Below are positions 1-8,400 of a stretch of DNA of 20,387 bases, one piece after another. The notes under the pieces are model-generated. The model searched no databases and was not told the DNA's origin. It was given only the letters and a program-made list of their open reading frames with translations. Origin of the DNA: GCA-2732805 sp964516605. Its GTDB lineage: Bacteria > Pseudomonadota > Gammaproteobacteria > Coxiellales > Coxiellaceae. The DNA is taken from positions 1-20,387 of the forward strand of contig CAZFAA010000028.1 of NCBI GenBank assembly GCA_964516605.1, in the 5' to 3' direction. A program made the translations under genes and the position numbers. How positions within the stretch are numbered: position 1 is the first letter of the stretch; the number at the start of each line of letters is the position of its first letter.

Positions 1-226
<226 letters not shown>

Positions 227-364
227 ACATTAAATTGTTTTGTGTGGGGATTTGAGAACAGAAATAATAATTGATATACCCATATCAAACACGTTTTACT
301 TTCTTACCAATTTGTTAGGAATATGATTTCGTAATTATTTAGGAATAAATAATTACAGCCAGTT

Positions 365-480
365 TCCTGGCGGCAATAGCGAGTGGGAACCACCTGAATC
401 CATACCGAACTCAGAAGTGAAAACGCTCTACGCCGATGATAGTGTGAGGTAGCTCATGTGAAAGTAGGTAACTGCCAGGA
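365..480 (+). rRNA. rrf: 5S ribosomal RNA
   Basis: The terminal stem TCCTGGC at the start pairs with GCCAGGA at the end, giving 116 nt, the normal 5S length. The conserved internal segments CCGAACTCAGAAGTGAAA and CGCCGATGATAGTGTGAGGT are present. It lies 139 nt behind the 23S end, as in a standard 16S-23S-5S operon, and is followed directly by a strong terminator. The AT-rich substitutions, such as AATCCATACC in place of CCCCATGCC, fit a low-GC genome. Confidence 0.95.
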
Positions 481-490
481 TTTTAATATC

Positions 491-526
491 AAAAACCCAG
501 AGTATAAAAGCTCTGGGTTTTTTTTT
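491..526 (+). terminator. Rho-independent terminator of the rRNA operon
   Basis: AAACCCAGAG (493-502) pairs perfectly with CTCTGGGTTT (511-520) across an 8-nt loop, followed by a run of T. It sits 12 bases after 5S and ends the rRNA transcript. Confidence 0.93.
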
Positions 527-539
527 GCTTTACTATCCC

Positions 540-899
540 TTATTTTTCGAAGGGTTGTGAGCAGCCAAAATCAGTTAATACAGCGTGATTTTCTGGGCAA
601 AATAAAATATTGCCTGGCTTTAAGTCGAGACAGTAAATACGATACACACGCTTATGATTCCATGGCTTGCCATCAAGCTTTGTTTTTCGCATGATTTTAT
701 CAAACCCCCAGCGCTTAGGATCCTTAGCAAGCATCGTTAAATAGTGTTCAATATCCCTATCATCAGCATGCTTTTTCGGCTCATGGTAATATTTCGTTTT
801 ACTGATAGAGACGAGCTTACAAGTCTTATTTAGACTTAATCCATAGCCCGTTCTGATTTCATTAATTAATTTTCGTCTATCAGGTGAGGGTACTTTTTT
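540..899 (-). pseudogene. IS3 orfB N-terminal fragment fused in frame to a protein-kinase fragment
   Basis: From the A6G motif (893-899) the -1 frame reads as IS3 OrfB: VPSPDRRKLINEI, then SISKTKYYHEP, then the HTH_21-type segment RWGFDKIM and WNHKRVYRIY. Right after RIYC the frame continues as DLKPGNILF and, a few residues on, LTDFG (about 540-631). These are the catalytic-loop (HRDLKPxN) and DFG motifs of Hanks-type Ser/Thr kinases. No IS3 OrfB carries them, so the IS appears to be joined to the remnant of a kinase gene. The kinase part ends after about 28 codons, next to the rRNA terminator. The OrfB catalytic domain and most of the kinase are gone, so neither activity is expected. Confidence 0.72.
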
Positions 900-1152
900 C
901 CATCACCTCCTTAAGAATTTTATGCTCAAGACTGATATCAGCATACATTGATTTTAGACGCTGATTTTCTTCTTCAAGAGCCTTTAATCGCTTAAGTTCA
1001 GGTACTGTCATGCCAGAATATTTATTTTTTAACTTGTAGTATGAAGCCGTCGATACCTTATATTGCCGACATAAATCGGCTATCTGTACGCCTGCTTCAC
1101 CTGCATTTAACATCTCAATAACTTGTGACTCGGTTAATTTGCCTTTTTTCAT
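880..1152 (-). CDS. IS3-family transposase OrfA
   Basis: A 90-aa protein of the usual OrfA length. It has an N-terminal helix-turn-helix (about residues 8-45; TESQVIEMLNAGEAGVQIAD and STASYYKLKNKY) and a leucine-rich coiled coil (about 50-85; LKRLKALEEENQRLKSM) that normally multimerises the transposase. GGAG lies upstream of the ATG. Near its 3' end a slippery A6G run overlaps the start of orfB, the standard -1 programmed frameshift arrangement that makes the OrfAB fusion. Because orfB is truncated, this gene survives as a relic; at most OrfA alone could bind IS ends. Confidence 0.85.
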   Translation of the reverse strand: MKKGKLTESQVIEMLNAGEAGVQIADLCRQYKVSTASYYKLKNKYSGMTVPELKRLKALEEENQRLKSMYADISLEHKILKEVMEKSTLT

Positions 1153-1366
1153 ATTGAATCTCCTGTGTGCATTAAGCTAACAGAAAATTCTACTTCTAGG
1201 CAGTTCTATTTTATGGGAGGGTTACCTTAACATGCGCATATTCTTTTCATGCAAATTACTATTTTTACGTTATAGGTTCATGTTAAAGATTAAAGACTAA
1301 GAAAACATTATAAATTTTGTAATGCGATGATTATTTTAGATGAGTTTTATTTATGAGCGCACAAGA

Positions 1367-2308
1367 TTAAATAATATAAAGAACAAGCCCTATTAATGCA
1401 CCAATCCAAATATATTTTGTGAAATAATAAAAGCGGCGATTTTTCTTTTTCAGATTTTTCCCAAAAAGACGTATGGCATAAATGTATTTGAATGCTTTAT
1501 TGATAAAGCCGGTTGTATCGTTTGGGTTATTGGGTGAGGCAGAGCCACGCATGAATATTCTTTTAAAGCTGCTATTGATCACGGCGGCAATTTTAAATTT
1601 GAGGGGGCGGTCTAGGTCGCAGAATAAAATAACACGAATTTGATCAGTTTTGTTTTCAGCCCAATGTAGATAGGTCTCATCAAAAATCACATCTTCACCA
1701 TCGCGCCAAAAGTATTTTTGATTGTCGACAAAGATGAAGCAATCTTCACTATTTGGTGTGATGAGTCCGAGATGGTAGCGCATCGACCCGGCGTAGGGAT
1801 CGCGGTGACGCACTAATTTTCCACCAGGTGGGAGTAATGCAAACATGGCAGCATTTACGCCGGTTGTTCTTTTTAAGAGTTCAATTGTACGTGGACAGAG
1901 TTCTTGTGCAGAAGGATGGTAGTCACCATACCACTTAATGTAAAAGCGTTTCCAGCCGCGGCGAAAAAAAGAGTTAAACCCTGCGTCCGTATAGCCATCC
2001 GCAGCTTTGATGTATTCTTGTTTGAGTAAATTCATGGCCTCATCGCGGATGATTTGCCAATTGTCTTTGAGTATACGTGTTGCGGGGAAGTAGTGGCTTG
2101 CAACATACGGTGTGTTTGGAATGGCTGAAAACAAATACATTAACGAATTAATTGGTGCTAGAACGGTTGAGTGATCAGATAATTGGCGGGTAAATTTATG
2201 TCGATCTTGGCCGCGATAGTGAACATAGAGTGCCGATGAAACAAAAATGAGAATTACGGCAAATTTTGCAGATAGAATAAAATGCAAGCCTAAATCCAAG
2301 TAATGCAT
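1367..2308 (-). CDS. lpxO: Aspartyl/asparaginyl beta-hydroxylase-family protein, LpxO-like lipid A hydroxylase
   Basis: A 313-aa protein, the usual size for LpxO, the Fe(II)/2-oxoglutarate dioxygenase that 2-hydroxylates a secondary acyl chain of lipid A at the inner membrane. Seen: an N-terminal membrane segment (about 10-30), a C-terminal one (about 297-313), and the Asp_Arg_Hydrox core with LVRHRDPYAGSMRYHLGL and FDETYLHWAENKTDQIRVIL. H168, D170 and H215 are the likely iron ligands and R225 the likely 2-oxoglutarate contact. The purine-rich AGGATGGGG upstream of the ATG can serve as the ribosome binding site. The gene stands alone between the IS3 remnant and tRNA-Thr. Family assignment is strong; lipid A as substrate is inferred from length, membrane anchors and motif spacing, and a paralogous hydroxylase acting on another substrate is possible. 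Confidence 0.82.
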   Translation of the reverse strand: MHYLDLGLHFILSAKFAVILIFVSSALYVHYRGQDRHKFTRQLSDHSTVLAPINSLMYLFSAIPNTPYVASHYFPATRILKDNWQIIRDEAMNLLKQEYIKAADGYTDAGFNSFFRRGWKRFYIKWYGDYHPSAQELCPRTIELLKRTTGVNAAMFALLPPGGKLVRHRDPYAGSMRYHLGLITPNSEDCFIFVDNQKYFWRDGEDVIFDETYLHWAENKTDQIRVILFCDLDRPLKFKIAAVINSSFKRIFMRGSASPNNPNDTTGFINKAFKYIYAIRLFGKNLKKKNRRFYYFTKYIWIGALIGLVLYII

Positions 2309-2715
2309 GCCCCATCCTTTTTTTTACGCAGCTGACAGTCTATCATGTCGTCATGTAATTTCAATTTCATCTTACCATTAGATGATTATTCGGCGTTGAC
2401 ATCGGTAAAAATAAAGCTATTGCCTAGGCCTTTGCGAAATGACGAATTGTATGGTTAGGTGCCTTAAAAAACGTTCTTCATGCCAATTCAAACGGTGAGT
2501 AATAGCGCTGAAGCAGAATATCTTTTGGTTATTTTAGATAATCAGCTGACGGGGCTGCTGTATAATTAATTTTCAGCTTTTTTGGGGGTTGATTTTTATA
2601 AGCTAAGTCTTTAAAATCGCACTTCTTTTGCTGATCTGTTGAATTTTTACAGCCTCAAATAGATCTAAAGTAGTGCAACGCAGACCAAAGCGTTTGTAAT
2701 AATGTGTCATAGTTA
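2309..2715. other. Intergenic region between lpxO and tRNA-Thr
   Basis: About 400 AT-rich bases with no convincing gene. A TTGACA (2396-2401) with TATTGC 16 bases later (2418-2423) could be a rightward promoter, but nothing nearby confirms it. A weaker TTGAAT at 2639 lies at a better distance for the tRNA promoter. No clear repeats or terminators were seen. Confidence 0.4.
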
Positions 2716-2791
2716 GCTGGTGTAGCTCAGTTGGTAGAGCAGCTGATTTGTAATCAGCCGGTCGGGAGTTCGAATCTCTTCACCAGCTCCA
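2716..2791 (+). tRNA. thrT: tRNA-Thr (anticodon UGU), island integration target
   Basis: The 76-nt cloverleaf has acceptor GCTGGTG pairing with CACCAGC, discriminator T and an encoded CCA. The D-loop TAGCTCAGTTGGTAGAGC is standard, the anticodon stem is CTGAT/ATCAG with TGT at 2749-2751, and the T-arm contains GTTCGAATC. The anticodon reads ACA threonine codons. From the anticodon loop on, the sequence is shared with the att copy at 16395-16419, so the 3' half of the present gene came in with, or was restored by, the integrated island. The gene symbol is by analogy only. Confidence 0.96.
2747..2771 (+). repeat. Left attachment site core (within tRNA-Thr)
   Basis: The 25 bases from the anticodon loop to the T-loop are repeated exactly at 16395-16419, in the same orientation. 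After this core the right copy drifts from the tRNA sequence (one base lost, then scattered mismatches), so the intact tRNA end belongs to the left junction. Confidence 0.88.
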
Positions 2792-2846
2792 ATAAAATCA
2801 AATAGTTATCTAATCTAAGATTTTCTCAGGTTCTTCAAAATCGATT

Positions 2847-2871
2847 TCGGGTTCCTCTTGGGGTTCCTTTG
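2847..2871 (+). repeat. Tandem GGGGTTCC repeats, probable integrase arm sites (left)
   Basis: GGGTTCCTCTT and GGGGTTCCTTT follow one another about 11-12 bases apart, 56 bases after the tRNA. A nearly identical pair lies at 16227-16253, at the other end and in the same orientation. Arm-type integrase sites are short repeats near attL and attR; that is the inferred role. Confidence 0.55.
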
Positions 2872-2890
2872 ACAGTATTGTTAGGGAATT

Positions 2891-3838
2891 ATGAAATCAA
2901 GTATAAAAGAAGGTATATCAAGAAGTAGAGAGCAAGCTCAGGTAATCAATCTCGATCTGGAAGAGGGTGATAGACAGGTAAGGCTATTGCCATGTGATAT
3001 TGGATTTTTTGTCATAACACAGAGAAAAATTCTCCGGCTTCGAAGTGCTTCAGATATTGACCCAGATAATCAATATCCAGAGACTCCCTGGGAGCAGTGT
3101 GAAGTGCTGTCATTTGGTGCGTCAGATGAAATAGTTAACGATACGATCATTTATACACAAGAAATAATGGACAGGAGATGTCCTATTTCTGAGATGGAGC
3201 GAAACGCTTTAACGAATATAAGCTGGGAAGTAATGGAGTCACTAATTTCGTTGAGGTCAATCAAAGATGATTTTGAAAAAGATCAGGTCGCTGTGTTTAA
3301 TATAATTGATTCTGATTTTGAAGCTTTTGCCAAACATGCTAAAAAAGCAATACCAACTGTTAGCAATTGTGGGGTGAGAGTTAGATCATTTTTTGTTTAT
3401 GTCCGCTTATGTTTAGATTCAATTTCATCATTATTTGATGCTCTAACTGAGTTAAAATTTGGTAAGGGGCACCGCTTATTTCCTAAAAACTGTAATAAAT
3501 TTGCAAAAGGCTATTTTGATAATGCATTGATTTGGATTAAGGCGGAGCGAGAAGATCAGGCTGATTTAATAAATATTCTTGAAAATAATGTGCAGTGGAT
3601 AAAGACTTGGATTGATGCTAGAAATGCAGCTGTTCATCCTAGAAAGAATAATTACATTGAAATAATCAATTTTTCGTTGGAGGCTAGCGGTAAAATTACT
3701 TTTCCAAAATGGGCTTTGATTCATGATGCTTACCCAGATTTCCAATCAAGTGATATTTTAAGATCTTTTGAAAAGGTTATTGTTGATTTGAGATATTTTT
3801 ATGTTGGAATATTAAATCAGTTGATCGTTTTAAGTTAA
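2891..3838 (+). CDS. Putative HEPN-motif protein, unknown function
   Basis: A 315-aa soluble protein, first gene inside the island. AGGG lies six bases before the ATG. No family is recognised with certainty. Residues 240-250 read WIDARNAAVHP: R244-N245-x3-H249 matches the R(N/D/H)x(3-5)H motif of HEPN ribonucleases, set in a largely helical C-terminal half (about 110-260), as expected for HEPN. The N-terminal 100 residues look like a separate mixed alpha/beta part. HEPN proteins are common in toxin-antitoxin and abortive-infection systems, which suits a cargo position beside a helicase-nuclease. The last 49 codons and the downstream 56 bases lie in the 208-bp direct repeat. The motif is short and could occur by chance, so the call is tentative. 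Confidence 0.5.
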   Translation: MKSSIKEGISRSREQAQVINLDLEEGDRQVRLLPCDIGFFVITQRKILRLRSASDIDPDNQYPETPWEQCEVLSFGASDEIVNDTIIYTQEIMDRRCPISEMERNALTNISWEVMESLISLRSIKDDFEKDQVAVFNIIDSDFEAFAKHAKKAIPTVSNCGVRVRSFFVYVRLCLDSISSLFDALTELKFGKGHRLFPKNCNKFAKGYFDNALIWIKAEREDQADLINILENNVQWIKTWIDARNAAVHPRKNNYIEIINFSLEASGKITFPKWALIHDAYPDFQSSDILRSFEKVIVDLRYFYVGILNQLIVLS

Positions 3839-3894
3839 TTCAGTTTTTTCTCAGCTTAGACAATTATTTCAGCGCATAATACTCCAGGCTTTTT
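3687..3894 (+). repeat. 208-bp exact direct repeat, copy 1
   Basis: Identical base for base to 5288-5495, at a constant offset of 1601. This copy covers the last 49 codons of the HEPN-motif gene, its stop codon and 56 bases of 3' flank. Its upstream context is an intact gene, so this is likely the original copy. The perfect identity suggests a recent duplication or ongoing gene conversion. Confidence 0.95.
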
Positions 3895-3989
3895 GATATT
3901 AATGATATATTTGATCGGCTCTGGTTCAGAGTTAATTGAAGTAAAGGCTTGGTTAGAAAATAGTAATTATGACAAGCATATGAGGCTAT

Positions 3990-4877
3990 ATGATGCAGTT
4001 ATTTTTTATCAGCTTGGTAATTATACTATTTGGTTTAATTATCAAAGTGATGCTCGCCATGCGTTCGACTCAAGAAAGATTTGTCAACGAGCTAGACCAG
4101 CTAAAATATAAACAAGACATTATCAGAGTGTGCAGTGAAGCAAACAGTACTAATTCAATTTTGCTAAAAAAAGATATATCAAGATTTTCTTTAAAATTAT
4201 GTTATGCAAATATTATGTCGTCCCTGAATGAACAACTATTGCATTACCTGAGCCGCGAAAGAAATAAGCATATTAAAATCGTAAAGAATATTTACAGTTT
4301 GTTAGATAGGGGCTTCTTTTCTGCTTTATCCAACGAGGAGGTAAGCAGTGCAACCAATTGTCTTTATGTTTTTAAAGAAATGCTTACAAGTCATTTTATA
4401 AGAGAATATATTGATTATATTTTTTATCCAGAGGAGGCTTCTAAAGAAGGCGCTAATTTTCTGTACAAAGCAATTTTTAGAGAATCAATCAATAATTATA
4501 AGAAAAATTTTTTCATACCAACGAGCGATGGCCATTATAAAAAAAACCATAATGATCATTTATGTGAGCTTGGAGATAAATTTACTGAAGAAAATATAAT
4601 AGACGATTATACAGATAATATTCATGAAAAAGTCAGCCATTTGATTAATCAGCTTTATCGGCTTATTGAATTTCTTATTGGGCATGAGTATAACGACGTT
4701 ATGATTATAGATGACGACCTGCAGAAGCTAAATAGAGAAATATTCATAAACCATAATCCAATTAATTATTGCATTAAACATCGAATAACATCATATGAAG
4801 AATATTTAAATATTTTTGATAAGATATTGTCTTTTTATTATGAAAAATATGATTTAGCCTTTCATGCTATCAATTAA
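3990..4877 (+). CDS. Membrane-anchored protein of unknown function
   Basis: A 295-aa protein not recognised as any family. Residues 3-23 (QLFFISLVIILFGLIIKVML) form one N-terminal membrane helix with few charges, followed by a positively charged stretch and a long, mostly helical cytoplasmic part rich in Lys, Asn, Ile and Tyr. TGAGG precedes the tandem ATG ATG at 3990 by four to seven bases. It lies entirely inside the segment bracketed by the 208-bp repeats, starting 95 bases after copy 1, so it arrived or was moved as part of that segment. A signal-anchored helical protein next to a HEPN-motif gene could be a membrane effector or sensor, but nothing in the sequence fixes this. The strong AT bias matches the neighbouring cargo. 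Confidence 0.6.
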   Translation: MMQLFFISLVIILFGLIIKVMLAMRSTQERFVNELDQLKYKQDIIRVCSEANSTNSILLKKDISRFSLKLCYANIMSSLNEQLLHYLSRERNKHIKIVKNIYSLLDRGFFSALSNEEVSSATNCLYVFKEMLTSHFIREYIDYIFYPEEASKEGANFLYKAIFRESINNYKKNFFIPTSDGHYKKNHNDHLCELGDKFTEENIIDDYTDNIHEKVSHLINQLYRLIEFLIGHEYNDVMIIDDDLQKLNREIFINHNPINYCIKHRITSYEEYLNIFDKILSFYYEKYDLAFHAIN

Positions 4878-4931
4878 TTTGCCTTATTATGTTGTACTAA
4901 GGCTGTTATATAATAAAGTAAGTTATCAATG

Positions 4932-5287
4932 TTAGGTGATTTTTGATTTCAATGAATTATTTAGAAAGGCTAATTTTTCTTTGTAAAAAGGAATCGCCAA
5001 GTAAAAGTTAGACTTCTCATTTAATAATTTTGCCATTTCTATTTCTAAAGCTGTTCTTGTATCTTCATCGAAGTCTGAAAGAAAACAGTCTATGATGTCG
5101 ATATTTTCACTTAAAAGTGACGGAATTATTTCGGTGGCGATTGGAGAGCGCTGTCTGAGATACTGCATAGAAAATATGCTTTGGAAATCTGTTACCTTTT
5201 TATGAGTTTTTTCAGCATCTTCTAGCATTATTAAAACTTCAGGATTAGAAGTTATATGTGATTGTATTGACTTAATAAGGTCTTGTG
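4932..5287 (-). pseudogene. 5'-truncated gene of unknown function, cut at the direct repeat
   Basis: The first ATG gives 98 aa, but the frame is open upstream of it and reads like natural protein (PQDLIKSIQSHITSNPEVLI) right up to the edge of the 208-bp repeat at 5287. Inside the repeat it soon meets a stop. The remaining part is thus the C-terminal region of a larger protein whose start was removed at the repeat junction. The remnant is helical and acidic in the middle (SDFDEDTRTALEIEMAKLL), with no recognised domain. Expression from the internal ATG as a small protein cannot be excluded, but no clear ribosome binding site was seen. Confidence 0.62.
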
Positions 5288-5495
5288 GCGGTAAAATTAC
5301 TTTTCCAAAATGGGCTTTGATTCATGATGCTTACCCAGATTTCCAATCAAGTGATATTTTAAGATCTTTTGAAAAGGTTATTGTTGATTTGAGATATTTT
5401 TATGTTGGAATATTAAATCAGTTGATCGTTTTAAGTTAATTCAGTTTTTTCTCAGCTTAGACAATTATTTCAGCGCATAATACTCCAGGCTTTTT
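5288..5495 (+). repeat. 208-bp exact direct repeat, copy 2 (with HEPN-gene 3' fragment)
   Basis: Exact copy of 3687-3894. It holds the last 49 codons of the HEPN-motif gene (to the stop at 5437-5439) without any start, so this part is a gene fragment. It ends one base before the stop codon of the leftward helicase gene. If copies 1 and 2 recombined, the 1.6 kb between them would be lost, leaving the HEPN-motif gene directly convergent with the helicase gene. Confidence 0.95.
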
Positions 5496-5496
5496 C

Positions 5497-8400
5497 CTAG
5501 AACACTCCCTTTGTCGCTTCTAATAAAGAATTAATAGTAATTCGTCTATGTTCTGAATAAATGCTCTGGATTTCAAAATTATTTCCAATTGGCTCTATTC
5601 CTAGTTCAGTTAATGTATTCATTAGATCTTGAATAACTTCTGCTTTACGCAAAATAAAAGTTGATGAAAAACAACGCCAAAATTTCCAGCCAGCACGTTC
5701 TAAAATTCGTTGGCGATTCATGTCAGCCTCCCAATTAGATGCATTGTGATATCGATCACCATCACATTCAATTGCTAATCTAGCATCATTATATCCTTCA
5801 ACAACCATATCTATACGAAATGAACCTACTTTAACTTGTGGCGTAACTTTATAACCTTGCTCAGTGAGTAGGTCATAAAATTCGAGTTCAAAAGGAGACT
5901 CACAAAGTTCACGGAGTGTTTTAGTTCTAACTTCATCTTGACCAAAGGGATGCATAAAATGTTGAATTAACTTGATGCGTAATTCATCAGCAAGACTCAA
6001 TTCATCGATTTCAATACTCCTTACTAAATACATTCTATCCCTTGCACGTGACCCTGCCACATTAAATCTCTGCTGCATACCTTTATTGGTCATCGCTCTA
6101 TTATTATCTTTTGTAACGACCATAGAAAGAAATATAATGTCGCGTTCCTTTCCTTGAAAAGTAAAGGCATCACCACAAGTAATTTGGTGTTTTACTATAT
6201 CTTCTGGACTGCATTCTTTTTGAATCATTTCCCAAATTTTTACTGCCTGTTGATAACCAAGCAATGAAACAATGCCTATTGTTTTTTCATCCATGAGTCT
6301 ATCCGCACATATTTTTGCTATTTCATTGACAATAAATCTTGCTTCAGGAATATTGATCTTCTCTTTATCTTTTCTACAGCCATCTTCTATAAAAACATCT
6401 ATAAGCGGTGGGTCAAGCCGTTCAGAGCTAGTAGGTAATCGTAGAGGTCTTATCTCATGGTTATAAAACTCCCTCTTTGAATATTCAATTATTGGAGAAA
6501 CACAACGAAAATGTTCGCGCAACATGATTTGAGAATCAGAAAAAACAATCTTACATAGATCATACATTGATCTTTCCGGGGACATGGCTTGCCTATAAAG
6601 AGGCACTTGGTTTGAAAGAAACTGTTTCATTAAAGAATTTATCTTTTCTTCCTCAAGGCCAATACCTTCAGGAGAAACTTGCTTATCATCCCCAACAATT
6701 AATATTTTTTTTCCTCGCAAAATCGCTGGTAAGGCTGTTAAATCAGACTGAGAGGCTTCATCAATAATAACAAGATCAAAACAACCAAATTCAGGAGGCA
6801 AAGATTCAGATATTCTATAGTGAGGCATAATCCAACATGGAATAGCCTTATTAGCTAATGCTGCTGCATCTCTAGCATCTCGCCTATAACGTACAGCACG
6901 TTTACCATTTCCTGATCCAATTTTCATAATAGCTGCATAGAAAGACTGTAAAGCAGTTCTTATATCAGGTGTTGCATTTATTGCTAGTTTTAACCAAGTA
7001 CGATTTGCCACTACCTTTTGATAAACATCAGATAATGTTCTTTCAAGTGCTGGCCGTTCTCTAGATAGCCTTGTAAATTTCTCAAAATCATTTATGTTCT
7101 TTAAATAATTATGTAAACGAGTAACTCTCCATATAGATTCCCAATTATCTGGTAGCAATAAATCTACTGTTGAATGAACCGGCTCCTTTTCCAGCTTTCT
7201 CGCCCATAGCTCAGCACCTGATAATCTTATTTTTTCACATATCTCAATAATATCATCAAAATAATCTCTAAGATCATGCACTTTTTGTAGCTCTGCAAGT
7301 AATGCAGACCATTTCTCTTGCAAAATGGGTTCGCCAACTTCGTGATTACCTAATAATTCAATGATCATTTTATTCATTAAAGTAGAAATATGACCTGAAT
7401 ATTGGCTAAGTTTATTTTGAATTTCTTGTTTAGCTTTTATAGAAGCTGATAATTTATTGATGTTAATATTACGCTCTAATATGGAAAGAATTAAACTAAA
7501 AAAATCAGAAAGGTTCATATCTTCAATTTCTTTAACGTATTCATAAAGAATTATTTTAATATTCTCAAAAATATATTTTTTTAAGAAATATAATTTTTTA
7601 ATCTGAGTGAAAACTGTTAATTCAGATTTTGCTATTTTCAAAGAAAAATTAACTTTATGTTCGTCAAGAACACTAATTGGTATTTCTTTAGCAATATTGT
7701 TCCAGCGTAACATAATTTGTTTTGCCTGATGCTGTAAAATGACATAGTCATATATATGTCGCCAATCTTCGATAGTTTTAGGAATGCTATCAACAATTTT
7801 TATACTATTAATTTTTTTGTTTAATTTATTTTTTAATAAAAATCCACTCACACCAAATGCGGGTTTATTTTTAGCCTTGTTTCTTATAGCTTGTATAATA
7901 TCAGGAGATATAATTAAATTATCAGGCCAATGTATGGGATTTAATAAAAAAATATTTTGTGCCGCTATATTTAAATTAACTTCATTAGCAATTGACTCAA
8001 AAATATCTAAAATTTGTTTTGAATCATCATCAGAAAGTAGTGAGCTAAAAGATTTTATTAAATTGCTATCTACATTTTTTAAATCATTATCTATTTTCAA
8101 CCATTCTTTTATTTTTTCAACAACTTCTTCTGTATTAAACTGTTCATCAACGTTAAATATAATAGGTAATTTGCTATCTTTCATAAAAGTTAGAGCGTTG
8201 TTGTAATTCAATAAATCGTTATGGATTTTTATTAATTCAATAATATTTGGTAGTTGGGAGAGTTCAGGAAGTGTTTTACCTATATAATCGATATGTTCAG
8301 AAACATTTTTTCTAGCATCTCTTAATCGTATAATGTCAGCATTAGTAAATTGTGGTTTATTTGATGAGTCAATAGATATTGGGTCTTCTATTAATACATA

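Larger units (their letters stand above)
540..1227 (-). mobile_element. Truncated IS3-family insertion sequence
   Basis: An intact orfA, an A6G slippery stretch and only the first part of orfB are present on the minus strand. The DDE catalytic domain (rve) is missing and is replaced by unrelated kinase-like coding sequence. The upstream end is uncertain: a GGTAACCCTCCC-like stretch (minus strand, around 1216-1227) may be the terminal inverted repeat, but the partner end is lost so it cannot be confirmed. The element cannot transpose by itself. Confidence 0.7.

Noticed and set aside
458..694. Plus-strand open frame starting in the 5S gene
   Set aside because: It begins inside 5S rRNA, crosses the terminator and lies antisense to the IS3-kinase chimera; no ribosome binding site or protein-like composition.
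3893..4111. 72-aa plus-strand frame overlapping the start of the membrane-anchored gene
   Set aside because: It starts at the repeat edge with no ribosome binding site and shares most of its length with the better supported frame from 3990. Its first part (SGSELIEVKAWLENSNYDKH) looks protein-like and might be a gene remnant, but this is not enough to call it.
7784..8206. 140-aa hydrophobic frame antisense to the helicase gene
   Set aside because: It is the complement of the Lys/Ile-rich helical insert of the helicase-nuclease; such regions give Leu/Phe-rich antisense frames by composition.
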